In this document: positions 34,805 to 43,996 of the stretch, piece by piece
How the letters are laid out: each line of letters starts with the position of its first letter
Numbering within the stretch: the stretch's first letter is position 1
Origin: Echinicola vietnamensis DSM 17526
GTDB lineage: Bacteria; Bacteroidota; Bacteroidia; Cytophagales; Cyclobacteriaceae
Reading direction: 5' to 3'
Assembly (NCBI RefSeq): GCF_000325705.1
Contig: NC_019904.1
Coordinates: 1,062,001 to 1,126,000, forward strand
DNA length: 64,000 nt
Program-made: the position numbers and the translations under genes
The notes under the pieces: model-generated
The model's database searches: none
The model's input: the letters and a program-made list of their open reading frames with translations, nothing else
What the model was told of the DNA's origin: nothing

Positions 34805-35884
34805 CTACCTACTAGCTTCTCTAATATTCGCCTGATAAAGCCGGGTGATATACAGGTAAAAGAGCATAAGAACAAAGGCAATAACTCCACCGGCTACGAT
34901 GCCCACGTACCATTTTAGCTTGCTTTCTTCCAAAGGATAGCGGGGCCGGTCGATGATCTGGATAAGGGGGGAATTGTTACGGTGATTGATCTTGGCGACT
35001 TCGAGGTTTTTGATAATCTCTTCGTAGGCACTGCTGGATACACGGATATCCACCTGCTTGCGTTCTGCATCCACCACTGCCTGTTGCATGAGGGGATTGG
35101 GGTTGGGACGCTTGTCCTGCAGCTTGGCATATTCCTGGAGGTCATGGTCCAATACTTTGCGGACGCTATCCGCTTGGGATTGGAGGATTTGAAGGTTTTC
35201 GGCGGTCTTTTTGGTCTTGGTTTCGAAGTAAAACTGGTTGACATTCTCGACCAGTTTTTCATTATAGGCCTTGGCAAAGGACTCATCCTTGGAAGTGGTC
35301 GTCACCTTGATGATGCTGAGCTTACGGTCTGGCTTGTCCACACCCAGTTCGCTCTCTCGAATAAGCTGGGCGATTTCTTTCATGACACTGTCCTGCTCCA
35401 CGGAAAAGGCTTCTCTGGGCAAGTTAAAGTCCAAGGCTTCAAAATCCACCTTATCCGCCCATTTATCATCTAGCTCATGAAATGAAATGTACCGTTCTAC
35501 CAAGCGCTGACCATCGATGTCCTCTGCAGGGCTGAGCAAGGTCTTGATGAGCATATTGTCCGAGCGGTAAAGTTCCATGATATTGTCACCTTGGAAGAGT
35601 CCGCTGCTGCTTCCCAAGGAACCCAAGTTGATGCCTGCCAAGCTGGCCAATCCGGATAAACTTCCCATACTGCTTCCACTGGATTCTTCCAGAACGAAAG
35701 AAGTAGCGGCGGTGTACTTTGGCTTTTTCAGCCATGAAGCGACTAAGCCCAGTACGGCACCTACCAAAACGGCCAAGATGATGAGCCTGGCTTTGCTCCG
35801 AAAATAGTGCAACCAGCCCTTTCCACGAAGGATTAGCTCGCGGAAGGTAATTTTATCGTCGATGATGTGCTTTTGATCTGCCAT
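34805..35884 (-). CDS. Wzz/GNVR-type chain-length determinant protein
   Basis: A 359-residue inner-membrane protein with two membrane helices, near residues 35-53 (LIILAVLVGAVLGLVASWL) and 325-347 (YVGIVAGGVIAFVLMLFYLY). Between them lies a long periplasmic coiled-coil region. PRYPLEESKLKWYVG before the second helix is the conserved Pro-rich Wzz signature. It lacks the C-terminal tyrosine kinase found in Wzc-type proteins. The start overlaps the export-protein stop by one base. It should set the chain length of the exopolysaccharide together with the polymerase. Confidence 0.9.
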   Translation of the reverse strand: MADQKHIIDDKITFRELILRGKGWLHYFRSKARLIILAVLVGAVLGLVASWLKKPKYTAATSFVLEESSGSSMGSLSGLASLAGINLGSLGSSSGLFQGDNIMELYRSDNMLIKTLLSPAEDIDGQRLVERYISFHELDDKWADKVDFEALDFNLPREAFSVEQDSVMKEIAQLIRESELGVDKPDRKLSIIKVTTTSKDESFAKAYNEKLVENVNQFYFETKTKKTAENLQILQSQADSVRKVLDHDLQEYAKLQDKRPNPNPLMQQAVVDAERKQVDIRVSSSAYEEIIKNLEVAKINHRNNSPLIQIIDRPRYPLEESKLKWYVGIVAGGVIAFVLMLFYLYITRLYQANIREASR

Positions 35885-38493
35885 TAGTTTCCTGATCCGT
35901 TGTTAAAGTTGATCTGGGAGATGACCAGTGCCAACGTGGCCAATCCAGAAGTCAAGCCGATGATTTCACCGATCCTTAAGGGCACCCGAGGGCCCTTGGA
36001 AGGCACAATTACCTCTGATCCAGGAGCCACCTTTGGATAGGATTTGAGCCCTAGGAAGCTTTTGGTACGTGCCACTTCGCCATTGGCATAGACCACGTAG
36101 GTCCGCTTTCGCTTGGCCCTGCTGTCAAAACCACCTGCCCGGTCGATATAGTACTTCATGGAACGGCCATTTTCATAGCGAACGGTCGTAGGATAGATAA
36201 CATCCCCGCGCATGCGAACCGTCTGTAGCTGCTTGGGCACGCTGATGATGTCACCTTCTTCCAAGATAAGGTCAAATTTTGACCCTGGCTGTTCCATGAT
36301 TGCCTCCAAATCGATGGCGATCGCCTCGGTTTCTTTGATCTTAATCGAAGTACCTTCTCCTTGGCTGATATCATGGAGGGTTTCTTCCCGGCTTTGGGCA
36401 ATGAGGCTCCTTCTTTCCTCTTCGGTCATTCCCCGCTTGGTCTCTTGCGCCAGTCGGTCCATTTGGCGGGCTTGGGCCTCCGACGGATCTTGGCTGATGA
36501 TGCGGTCCAAAAGCTTTTCGAGGTGCTTTTGTCGCCTGTATTGCTCCGATTCGGTATTGAAATATTCTGTCCTGCGGATCAAGGTGGCACCAGCCGGATA
36601 AGCATAGCCTGTCAGCCCACCTGCACGGCCAATGACGTCTGAAATACGCTCCTCAGTATCTCGAAGGGCAAACTCCCCTGGTGCATTCACCTGGCCTTGT
36701 ACCTGTACAATGCGCTCCAATGCAAAGTTGGGCTTGCGGCGGACGATGAGGTTATCATACGGTTTCAGGGAAATGGCATTCCCGTCAATGGCCAATCCAT
36801 CCTGTAAATTCACCGGGATAAGCTCCGCAATTTCGCCGTTTTCTCGCCCATCCTGGATTCTTCGGGCAATTTCCACATCTTGGCGGGAAGCCGACTCGGT
36901 AAAGCCACCGGCCTGCTGGATCAAGTCTTCGGCGGTCATTCCCTCGGAATAAGGATAAATCCCTGGATCCCGCACTTCTCCGGAAATTTTCAGGTAATAT
37001 TCATCTTTCAAATCATAAATGGAGGAGATGCGGATGATATCATCGGCCTCCAACGAGACATCTTGGTCCCCTGCCATCACGGCCTTTAAGTTTACCGGAA
37101 TCACCGATGTGGAAAGGTCTTCATGGGTCCTCAAAATACTCGCCCGGTCCAGGTATGCATCCCCGCGCAATCCATCCGCCCGGGTGATGAGCTGGGAAAG
37201 GGTCAGCCCTTCGGACAAGGCATAATTCCCCGCCCTGAACACGGCACCTTTCAGCTGGACGCGGTTGTTGTAGCGGTTGAGGACCGTACCGATGGTATAT
37301 TCATCACCTGCCTTTACGGTAAATATTCCGAACTGGCCATTGTAGATGTCAGAAACCGTCTTTTCCTTTTGCGTAAACCGCGTAACACTGACCTTGTTGG
37401 TATAGGCATTATCGGTAAAGCCTCCGGCAAAGGCAAGCACATCCTCAAAGGTTTCCCCAGGCTGGACTTCAAAGGTCATCGGACGCTTTACAGCACCACG
37501 CAACGTAACACGGGAAGCATAAGGCTCCACCATGATGACATCCTGGTCCTGAAGCTGAAAGCCCATATTGGCTTTTCCATTGACCAAAAAGTCATAGGCA
37601 TCCACCGTGGCCACCTGTTGGTTGTTCCGAAATACCTTGATGTTTCGCATGGTGCCGTTGGTATTGGGGCCACCTGCTGCATAGAGCGCGTTAAACACCG
37701 TACTGAACGCACTCAGGGTAAAGGTCCCCGGGAGCCTTAATTCCCCGACCAAGTGCACTTTAATACTCCGCACATTGCCCAGTGAGAGTTGCATAAAAGT
37801 ACTGGGATTATCCCCTTGCATATCAGCATAAAACCGTGAAAGCCGATTTTTGACCACCTTGGTAGCCTCCGAAATGGAAAGCCCTGAAAGGCCAATGGGG
37901 CCAATATTTTCTAAAATCAAATTGCCTTCCGGCGTGATGGTGGACTCGTAGTAGTTTTCGGAAGCACCATACACATCTACATAGAGCAAATCTCCCGGCC
38001 CCAGCACATAACTGGACGGCGTGGCCATGTTTAGGTTGGGCTCAAAGGTCAGCTCACGCTCTTTCTGGTAAAAGAGGTCCAGTCCAAAATATGATGGGTT
38101 GTTTTTTTCCTCCGCAGCAGGCCCTTGATGGGCAATGGTACCTTGCTGAATTTCTGTATAATCCTTCTGCTGCCTAGGTTCCCTTTTGGAAAGTGACGAA
38201 CTGCTTCTTGCTGGAGCACTGTCCATCGCAACTTCCTCGATCCGGTCCGACAGCTTTTCCACTTCCGCCTCCGCCATGCCGCGGGAGCGTGCCATTTCCA
38301 ACAGTGCTTCTTTTCCCAATCCGGCATCTTGGGCTTTTTTGACCAGTGCCTTTACCTGATCATCGGATAGCTCATCTACTTTGATGGAAGCTACATCCGA
38401 GATGGATTGTGCAGCCGCTTCTTGGGGAATTGCCAAAAGCAAGGCCAAGCCCATCATGGCCTGTACCAGCACCAAATTCAAAAATTTTATCAT
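35884..38493 (-). CDS. Wza-like polysaccharide export protein with repeated SLBB domains
   Basis: An 869-residue exported protein started at the ATG at 38493 (MIKFLNLVLVQAMMGLALLL, cleavage near AAAQ). An N-terminal helical region (residues 30-110) is followed by the poly-export domain (LGPGDLLYVDVYGASENYYE), and then by about five SLBB domains, seen in repeats such as VTLRGAVKRPMTFEVQPGET, VQLKGAVFRAGNYALSEGLT, LKISGEVRDPGIYPYSEGMT and VQVQGQVNAPGEFALRDTEE. The C-terminus has a hydrophobic segment (IGEIIGLTSGLATLALVISQ). It should form the outer-membrane channel. It is the first gene of the exopolysaccharide operon, with about 390 bp upstream. Confidence 0.93.
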   Translation of the reverse strand: MIKFLNLVLVQAMMGLALLLAIPQEAAAQSISDVASIKVDELSDDQVKALVKKAQDAGLGKEALLEMARSRGMAEAEVEKLSDRIEEVAMDSAPARSSSSLSKREPRQQKDYTEIQQGTIAHQGPAAEEKNNPSYFGLDLFYQKERELTFEPNLNMATPSSYVLGPGDLLYVDVYGASENYYESTITPEGNLILENIGPIGLSGLSISEATKVVKNRLSRFYADMQGDNPSTFMQLSLGNVRSIKVHLVGELRLPGTFTLSAFSTVFNALYAAGGPNTNGTMRNIKVFRNNQQVATVDAYDFLVNGKANMGFQLQDQDVIMVEPYASRVTLRGAVKRPMTFEVQPGETFEDVLAFAGGFTDNAYTNKVSVTRFTQKEKTVSDIYNGQFGIFTVKAGDEYTIGTVLNRYNNRVQLKGAVFRAGNYALSEGLTLSQLITRADGLRGDAYLDRASILRTHEDLSTSVIPVNLKAVMAGDQDVSLEADDIIRISSIYDLKDEYYLKISGEVRDPGIYPYSEGMTAEDLIQQAGGFTESASRQDVEIARRIQDGRENGEIAELIPVNLQDGLAIDGNAISLKPYDNLIVRRKPNFALERIVQVQGQVNAPGEFALRDTEERISDVIGRAGGLTGYAYPAGATLIRRTEYFNTESEQYRRQKHLEKLLDRIISQDPSEAQARQMDRLAQETKRGMTEEERRSLIAQSREETLHDISQGEGTSIKIKETEAIAIDLEAIMEQPGSKFDLILEEGDIISVPKQLQTVRMRGDVIYPTTVRYENGRSMKYYIDRAGGFDSRAKRKRTYVVYANGEVARTKSFLGLKSYPKVAPGSEVIVPSKGPRVPLRIGEIIGLTSGLATLALVISQINFNNGSGN

Positions 38494-38824
38494 TATTCCT
38501 GATTTGTTTAAATTATTGTGGGCAGTAGACACAGCTTCGCCACGTCACCCCCATCATTAGTGACCAATGCATCAATTTCCATCATCTAATCACGAAAATA
38601 GAAAACCACCGTAAAGATAATTATTCCCTGTGATTGAGGGCAATCTTTGCAATGAAATGCCCTGCTTATGCTAATCAAATTAGACCTGTAACCGGAATTG
38701 CCACCTGATCCGCCGCTGCATAAGCTTCCATGCCGTTTAGTCAGGGGAAATTTTATAAGTTAACACAGATTTGTTATGGCTTTAGCATCCTGTCCGTGTT
38801 TATCCGTGGTAGAATAGAAACAAC
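38494..38824. other. Intergenic region upstream of the exopolysaccharide operon
   Basis: No gene is seen. The operon promoter should lie here, but no clear CAAAnnTA-N19-CAAA (minus-strand) match was found. Around 38757-38815 there is an ACACAGATT ... TATCCGTGG spacer text related to the repeats at 51496-51573. Confidence 0.5.
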
Positions 38825-38856
38825 AAAAAAAGCCCGGACGAAATGTCCGGGCTTTG
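38825..38856 (-). terminator. Rho-independent terminator of the susCD-like operon
   Basis: On the minus strand, AGCCCGGAC and GTCCGGGCT (38831-38839 and 38845-38853) form a 9-bp GC-rich stem with a 5-nt loop, followed by a run of T. It lies about 30 bp after the SusD stop and separates this operon from the exopolysaccharide genes. Confidence 0.9.
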
Positions 38857-38883
38857 AATAGGTTGTATAAAGCAAATCCAGTC

Positions 38884-40392
38884 TTATTCAGTCGTTGGAT
38901 TTTGAATGATGTTATCATTGGCATTCAACTCATCAATAGGGATTTGCCACTGCCAATTGACCGTTCCAGCTTCTTCAAAGAACTTGCTGTTGATGACATT
39001 TGCTACATGGTTACCGCCTCTTCTGTCCAAAGGCAGGTTCAAACGCTTAAGGTCATAGAACCTGAAGCCTTCTCCCCACAGCTCCACTCGACGCTGGATC
39101 ATGATCTCGTCGATCAGGGCTTGGCCGGTATTGGTGCTTTGGGTGTATTCTGGATCCCTGGCAGAGGCCAGTTCAAACAAGGCTGCTGCAGCACCGGCAT
39201 CATCGCCTGATCTTGCCAAGGCTTCTGCCTCGATCAGGATCATTTCTGCTGCCCTCATATAGGGCACATCCCCCACAGAGCTACCATTTGCTTGCGCCAC
39301 AAACTTGCGGTTCATGTAATCCTCTTTCGAGAAAGACCCCAAGGTCACCTCATCGATAAACGGATCCCTTAATTCAGGATCAGAGGCATTGGCATCCCAC
39401 AATCTTTTTCTATAATCCGTCTCGCTGATTTGGTCATAAAGTGGTTGGAAAATCGCCTTAGGATTTCCTCGAATATTGGTAGAACTAAAGTTTACCGACA
39501 TATAGGCAAAGAAAGAAGCGAAATAGGTTTGCTGAATTTCGATCTGATGGAAACCCCACATCCATTCGGGATTGGTATAATCGTTAAAGCCTGCAAGCAG
39601 GTCAGATTCACCCATCAAGTCAAAACCATCTCTTGCCGCATTGGCTACCGTCGCGGCTTCTGCAAACCTACCTTGCGTCAGCAATACCCTGGCTTTGATT
39701 CCCCTGGCCACGTTGATGTTCAGGTGGGAAGCATTGTTTCTGCTTTCATCCAAAAGGGCAATGGCATCGTCCAAATCCTGGTTGATCTGCGCATAAACCT
39801 CTTCTACGGAATTACGTGGACCGCCTTCCGTGATGGGCTCCAATACGATTGGCACACCCATTTGGTCATTATTGCCATTATAGGCATAGCGCTCTGCAAA
39901 TATTTGCACCAAGTTAAAGTGTCCCCAGGCCCGGTAAGCCAAAGCCTGCCCTTTGATTTCGTCGCGTTCTTCCTGAGTTCCTTCTGCCGCATCAATTTTA
40001 TCGATCAGCATGTTGGCGTTACCGATAATCTTATAATAGAATTTCCAGACAAACTCCACATCAGATGGTGTTTCAGAAATGTGCCGCTGCCAAGAGGCCA
40101 TAGATACAAACCAACCGTTTGCCTGACTGGTCATGACCAAGTCTTCTCCCAACACTTCACGCATGATCATCACGCCATGTTCGCCCGGTTGCCCTTGGGA
40201 ATCATAACGGAGTGCCATAGCACGGTGAATGCCGTTTAGCGCCGCCATTGCGTTGCCGGTAGTGGCAAATGCAGACTCTTCGGACACCGCATCAGTCGGT
40301 GTAGTATCCAAGTAATCACTGGCACAGCCAATGTTTACCATCAAGCCCAATAGAAATATTTTATGGATTAATTTTTTCATGTTAATTCTCAT
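38884..40392 (-). CDS. RagB/SusD-family outer-membrane glycan-binding lipoprotein
   Basis: A 502-residue lipoprotein. The ATG at 40380 gives a signal ending in LMVNIGC; the ATG at 40392 directly abuts the SusC stop. It shows the SusD layout: YLDTTPTDAVSEESAFAT at the mature start, tetratricopeptide-like helices (GQALAYRAWGHFNLVQIFAE), ARSGDDAGAAAALFELASAR, and the C-terminal WGEGFRFYDLKRLNLPLDRR and WQIPIDELNANDNIIQNP. It caps the SusC-like transporter and binds its oligomeric ligand at the cell surface. No glycosidase gene is attached to this pair, so the ligand is unknown. Confidence 0.95.
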   Translation of the reverse strand: MRINMKKLIHKIFLLGLMVNIGCASDYLDTTPTDAVSEESAFATTGNAMAALNGIHRAMALRYDSQGQPGEHGVMIMREVLGEDLVMTSQANGWFVSMASWQRHISETPSDVEFVWKFYYKIIGNANMLIDKIDAAEGTQEERDEIKGQALAYRAWGHFNLVQIFAERYAYNGNNDQMGVPIVLEPITEGGPRNSVEEVYAQINQDLDDAIALLDESRNNASHLNINVARGIKARVLLTQGRFAEAATVANAARDGFDLMGESDLLAGFNDYTNPEWMWGFHQIEIQQTYFASFFAYMSVNFSSTNIRGNPKAIFQPLYDQISETDYRKRLWDANASDPELRDPFIDEVTLGSFSKEDYMNRKFVAQANGSSVGDVPYMRAAEMILIEAEALARSGDDAGAAAALFELASARDPEYTQSTNTGQALIDEIMIQRRVELWGEGFRFYDLKRLNLPLDRRGGNHVANVINSKFFEEAGTVNWQWQIPIDELNANDNIIQNPTTE

Positions 40393-43300
40393 TTAGAAGC
40401 TTACATTAAGACCCAACGTGAACGTCCTGGCTGGAGAGTAAGTATTGGAAGTCGTTCCATTGAAACTCTCCGATACAAACATTCCCTTTCTTTTTGAAAG
40501 CCAACCAAGGTTTTCTCCGGCAATAAATACCGTGGCCTGGGAAGCATCTACCTTGCCTAGGATGTCTTTTGGTAATCGGTAGCTCAGGTTAATGGACCTT
40601 AGGTTCAGGTAAGAGCGATCGATGAGCCACCGGTCTGAAGACCCATTGGTCTCAGTCGAATTGATATTGTCCATCCTTGGCACATCCGTCACGTCACCAG
40701 GCTGCTGCCATCTACCCAGCGCATCGGTGTGAAGCGCATCCCCATCAGGGCTGGAGCTCATTAGGCTGGCATAAAGGCCATCATAAATCTCACCTCCCAC
40801 GGAGAAACTCACCAATACACTTAACTCGAAGTTTTTGTAAGAGAATGTATTCGCCAATCCACCAGAGAAATCTGGAATCGCCGTACCGGCAAAATGCTGT
40901 TTGGCATTGTCGTATTCAGTCGTCAGGGTATCTGTACCTACAATCATGACATCATCCCGCACCTCGCCATTTTGGTTGAGGTATTCATTAGCGGTATAAA
41001 GCCCATACCCTGTCTCTGGATCCACACCTCTCCAGTCTCTCAGCCAGTAGTCGTAAATCGATCGGCCTACGACATATTTTTTGGTGCCGTTGATCTGCTC
41101 ATCAAATGGCAACTTCTTGAACTTATTGGTAAAGGTCGAAACGTTCAAGTTAGCATTCCAAGTAAAGTCCTGGTTTCGGATGATGTCCCCTTGGATTTGG
41201 AATTCCACGCCGCTATTGGCCATGGTACCGATATTGATCGGTCTGCTTTCCAAACCAGTCGTAAGGGACAATGGTACATCAAACAACAAGTTTTCAGAAA
41301 CTCGGTAGTAATACTCCAAGGTACCGGAGAAACGTTTTGCGAAAGCAAAGTCCAAACCGACATCAAAAGTATTGTTGGATTCCCATAGCAGCTCTAAAGC
41401 AGACAAACTTCCTTGAAGAATACCTGGCTCCAAGGCGTTGTTATTGTCCAAGTTATAAAGCGCTTGCCAAGGGTAGTAATTTTGGGATGATCCCGAAAGC
41501 AAACCATCATTACCTACTTCACCATAGGAAGCCCGAAGCTTCAGCATGTCGAAGAAATCGGCATTGAAGAATGCTCCTTTCTCGATGTTCCATGCACCGG
41601 CCACAGACCAGAAGGTACCCCATCGTACGTCTTCGTAAAACCTGGAAGATCCGTCTGTCCTGATCGAAGCAGATAGGGAGTACTTGTCATCATAAACATA
41701 GTTAAACCTAGAGAAATAAGATTCGATTCGGTAAGTGTCTACACGGCCATCTGCAGCGCTGGTCACCACGAAGTTATCCGGCTCGATATTGCCATCCAAG
41801 ATTTGTTCTTGCTTGGCCAAATACTGGTAATTGTATTTGTAATCATAATTCTCATGCGCCACCAATCCTTCAAAATAGTGTTTGGTATTGAAGGTATTCG
41901 CATAGCTCAAAATCTGGTTGAAGGTCAAGGCGTTTCTTCGGACATTGGTACGATTGGCCCTACCGGCAGGTGCACCATCACCGACAATTTTGTTATCGTA
42001 TTCGATGCCAAGATGCGAAATCATATCAGTCGATATGTTCGTACGTAAGGTAAAGTCTTTCAAGAAACTTACTTCTGCATACGCCCGCGCACTGATTACG
42101 TCCCGGTCATACAGGTCTTCGTTCAATAACGTTTCTTGCACCACGTGACGACCTACCGAAGCACCTGGACCACGTCTAACGGATCCTAGGTCGGTCATGT
42201 CTCCTGTATCATAAATACGCTGACCATTGGCATCCAAGATATAACCACCGGTCTGTTGGTTTTGAAGGTAAACCGGATAGATCGGGCCCATATTTCTGGC
42301 GAAAAAGAATGGGTTGACATAACTGGAGTTACCAGAGGTACGGGAATTGTTACCATCTGCCATGGTGGCGGAAAGGTTGATACCTGTTTTAAACCAATCG
42401 GTGGCCTGCGTATTCACATTGATACGACCGGTAAACCGTTCAATATCGGTTTTAAGCAAGAAACCCTTTTCGTTCAGGTAACCTACAGAGGTATAGAAAT
42501 CTGTCTTTTCTGTTCCTCCTGAGTACGTCATGTTGTATTCTCCACGGTTACCGGTTCCGATCAATTCATCGTACCAATCAAGATCGGTAAAGTTATTGAC
42601 GGCATTGGAGTTCAAGGTACCATCTAAGCCTACGATTTGATCATTTGGAACATTATAGATATTATATCCAAGTTGTTCGATCAAGTTTTCAGAAGCATAC
42701 TGGCTTGCAGCACCATCTTCAAGGCCATTTGAAGTCATTTGTCCATGCTTGAGGGATTCCCATACCAGTGGATAGTACTGTGCGGCATTTACCCGGTCGT
42801 ATTCTGGCAATGCGCGGGAAGAAACACCTTGTCTTACCGAAAGGTTAAAGGTAGATTTTTTGGCGCCACCTTTTTTAGTGGTAATCATGATGACCCCATT
42901 GGCTGCACGGGCACCGTAAAGGGCCGAAGAAGAGGCATCTTTCAGCACCGTTACATCTGCGATATCATTCGGGTTAAGGTTAGAGATGTCCCCGGAATAG
43001 GGAACGCCATCCACGACATAAAGCGGGTTTTGGGAAGCATTTACAGAACCGATACCTCGGATCCGGACAGTGGGGCTTTCGCCTGGCTGACCGCTGGCAG
43101 AAGTGGTGATCACACCAGCAGCCTGTCCTTCCAATACGTTGGTCACACTGTTGATGGGACGATTGGCGATTTTGGCTTCCTTGATGGCCACTGCAGAGCC
43201 GGCAAAATTGCCTTTTTCAGCAGAACCATAAGCCACAACGATTACTTCTTCCAGGTTTTGGGTATCTGGAGAGAGGGTGACATTGACAGTAGATTGGTTG

Positions 43301-43557
43301 CCAATGTTTATTTCTTGGCTGCTATAGCCAATAAAGCTAAATACCAAGGTATTTTGGCCTGCAGGTACCTCTATGGTATACACACCATCCAAATCGGTGA
43401 TGCCACCCACAGTGGTTCCTTTTACCAGTACGTTTACGCCTGGCATTCCATTTGGCTCCTCTTCAGAAGTCACTTTTCCCGTTACGGTCCGGCTTTGGGC
43501 CCAAACCGAGGAAATAGTAAAGAGAGCTAAGATGAGACTTAGTAAACTTTTCCTCAT
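40393..43557 (-). CDS. SusC/RagA-family TonB-dependent transporter
   Basis: A 1054-residue outer-membrane receptor. A signal peptide (MRKSLLSLILALFTISSVWA) is followed by a carboxypeptidase-like regulatory domain at about 22-105 (VTGKVTSEEEPNGMPGVNVL). The plug has the SusC signature (ALYGARAANGVIMITTKKG) and the 22-strand barrel ends in FTLGLNVSF. The TonB-box-like DTQNLEEVIVVAYG precedes the plug. It forms an operon with the SusD gene downstream and should import the ligand captured by SusD. No SusR, sigma/anti-sigma or glycosidase neighbour is present. The 440-bp region upstream is AT-rich and should carry the promoter. Confidence 0.96.
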   Translation of the reverse strand: MRKSLLSLILALFTISSVWAQSRTVTGKVTSEEEPNGMPGVNVLVKGTTVGGITDLDGVYTIEVPAGQNTLVFSFIGYSSQEINIGNQSTVNVTLSPDTQNLEEVIVVAYGSAEKGNFAGSAVAIKEAKIANRPINSVTNVLEGQAAGVITTSASGQPGESPTVRIRGIGSVNASQNPLYVVDGVPYSGDISNLNPNDIADVTVLKDASSSALYGARAANGVIMITTKKGGAKKSTFNLSVRQGVSSRALPEYDRVNAAQYYPLVWESLKHGQMTSNGLEDGAASQYASENLIEQLGYNIYNVPNDQIVGLDGTLNSNAVNNFTDLDWYDELIGTGNRGEYNMTYSGGTEKTDFYTSVGYLNEKGFLLKTDIERFTGRINVNTQATDWFKTGINLSATMADGNNSRTSGNSSYVNPFFFARNMGPIYPVYLQNQQTGGYILDANGQRIYDTGDMTDLGSVRRGPGASVGRHVVQETLLNEDLYDRDVISARAYAEVSFLKDFTLRTNISTDMISHLGIEYDNKIVGDGAPAGRANRTNVRRNALTFNQILSYANTFNTKHYFEGLVAHENYDYKYNYQYLAKQEQILDGNIEPDNFVVTSAADGRVDTYRIESYFSRFNYVYDDKYSLSASIRTDGSSRFYEDVRWGTFWSVAGAWNIEKGAFFNADFFDMLKLRASYGEVGNDGLLSGSSQNYYPWQALYNLDNNNALEPGILQGSLSALELLWESNNTFDVGLDFAFAKRFSGTLEYYYRVSENLLFDVPLSLTTGLESRPINIGTMANSGVEFQIQGDIIRNQDFTWNANLNVSTFTNKFKKLPFDEQINGTKKYVVGRSIYDYWLRDWRGVDPETGYGLYTANEYLNQNGEVRDDVMIVGTDTLTTEYDNAKQHFAGTAIPDFSGGLANTFSYKNFELSVLVSFSVGGEIYDGLYASLMSSSPDGDALHTDALGRWQQPGDVTDVPRMDNINSTETNGSSDRWLIDRSYLNLRSINLSYRLPKDILGKVDASQATVFIAGENLGWLSKRKGMFVSESFNGTTSNTYSPARTFTLGLNVSF

Positions 43558-43996
43558 ACGATTGATTTTAAATATTTAATGTTGTCTTTGTAGAATTATT
43601 CAGTAGACTATTCATTCTATCATGAATAACTCATATGGAAATATAAGGTAGTTTTTATTAATTATTTATGAAAAATTAACAATTATTATCTTTAAGACCA
43701 CGAAAATGCGTGGATAAAACACATGAATTATAGAATTCTACGCTTTCAAAAATCAGACTTTTCCAAAAAAGCTTTATTTACATTTTGCCTTATTGCAAGT
43801 GATAATAGGAATATTTTGAAATAAGTACAATCAATACATCATTGATATTTCACACCAGCATGGGTGTTTTTTTCCCAAGGCTAAGGGTAGATATTGCCAT
43901 TTTGCGATTGATCGGTTAAAAAACAAACTTGCTCCTTTATATGTACCTTTTAAAGGGAAAGTATAATGGTTTCAGGAATCAAAAACCGAAACTTCA
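43558..43996. other. AT-rich upstream region of the susCD-like operon
   Basis: There is no gene. The sequence is clearly more AT-rich than its surroundings, consistent with a promoter region for the SusC gene on the minus strand. No full match to the TTTG-N19-TAnnTTTG consensus was found on that strand. The hairpin repeats found elsewhere are absent here. Confidence 0.5.

Noticed and set aside
38884..43557. Treating the SusCD pair as the transporter of the pectin locus
   Set aside because: It is more than 22 kb away with the exopolysaccharide locus between, and no pectin gene is close to it. No evidence ties it to pectin.
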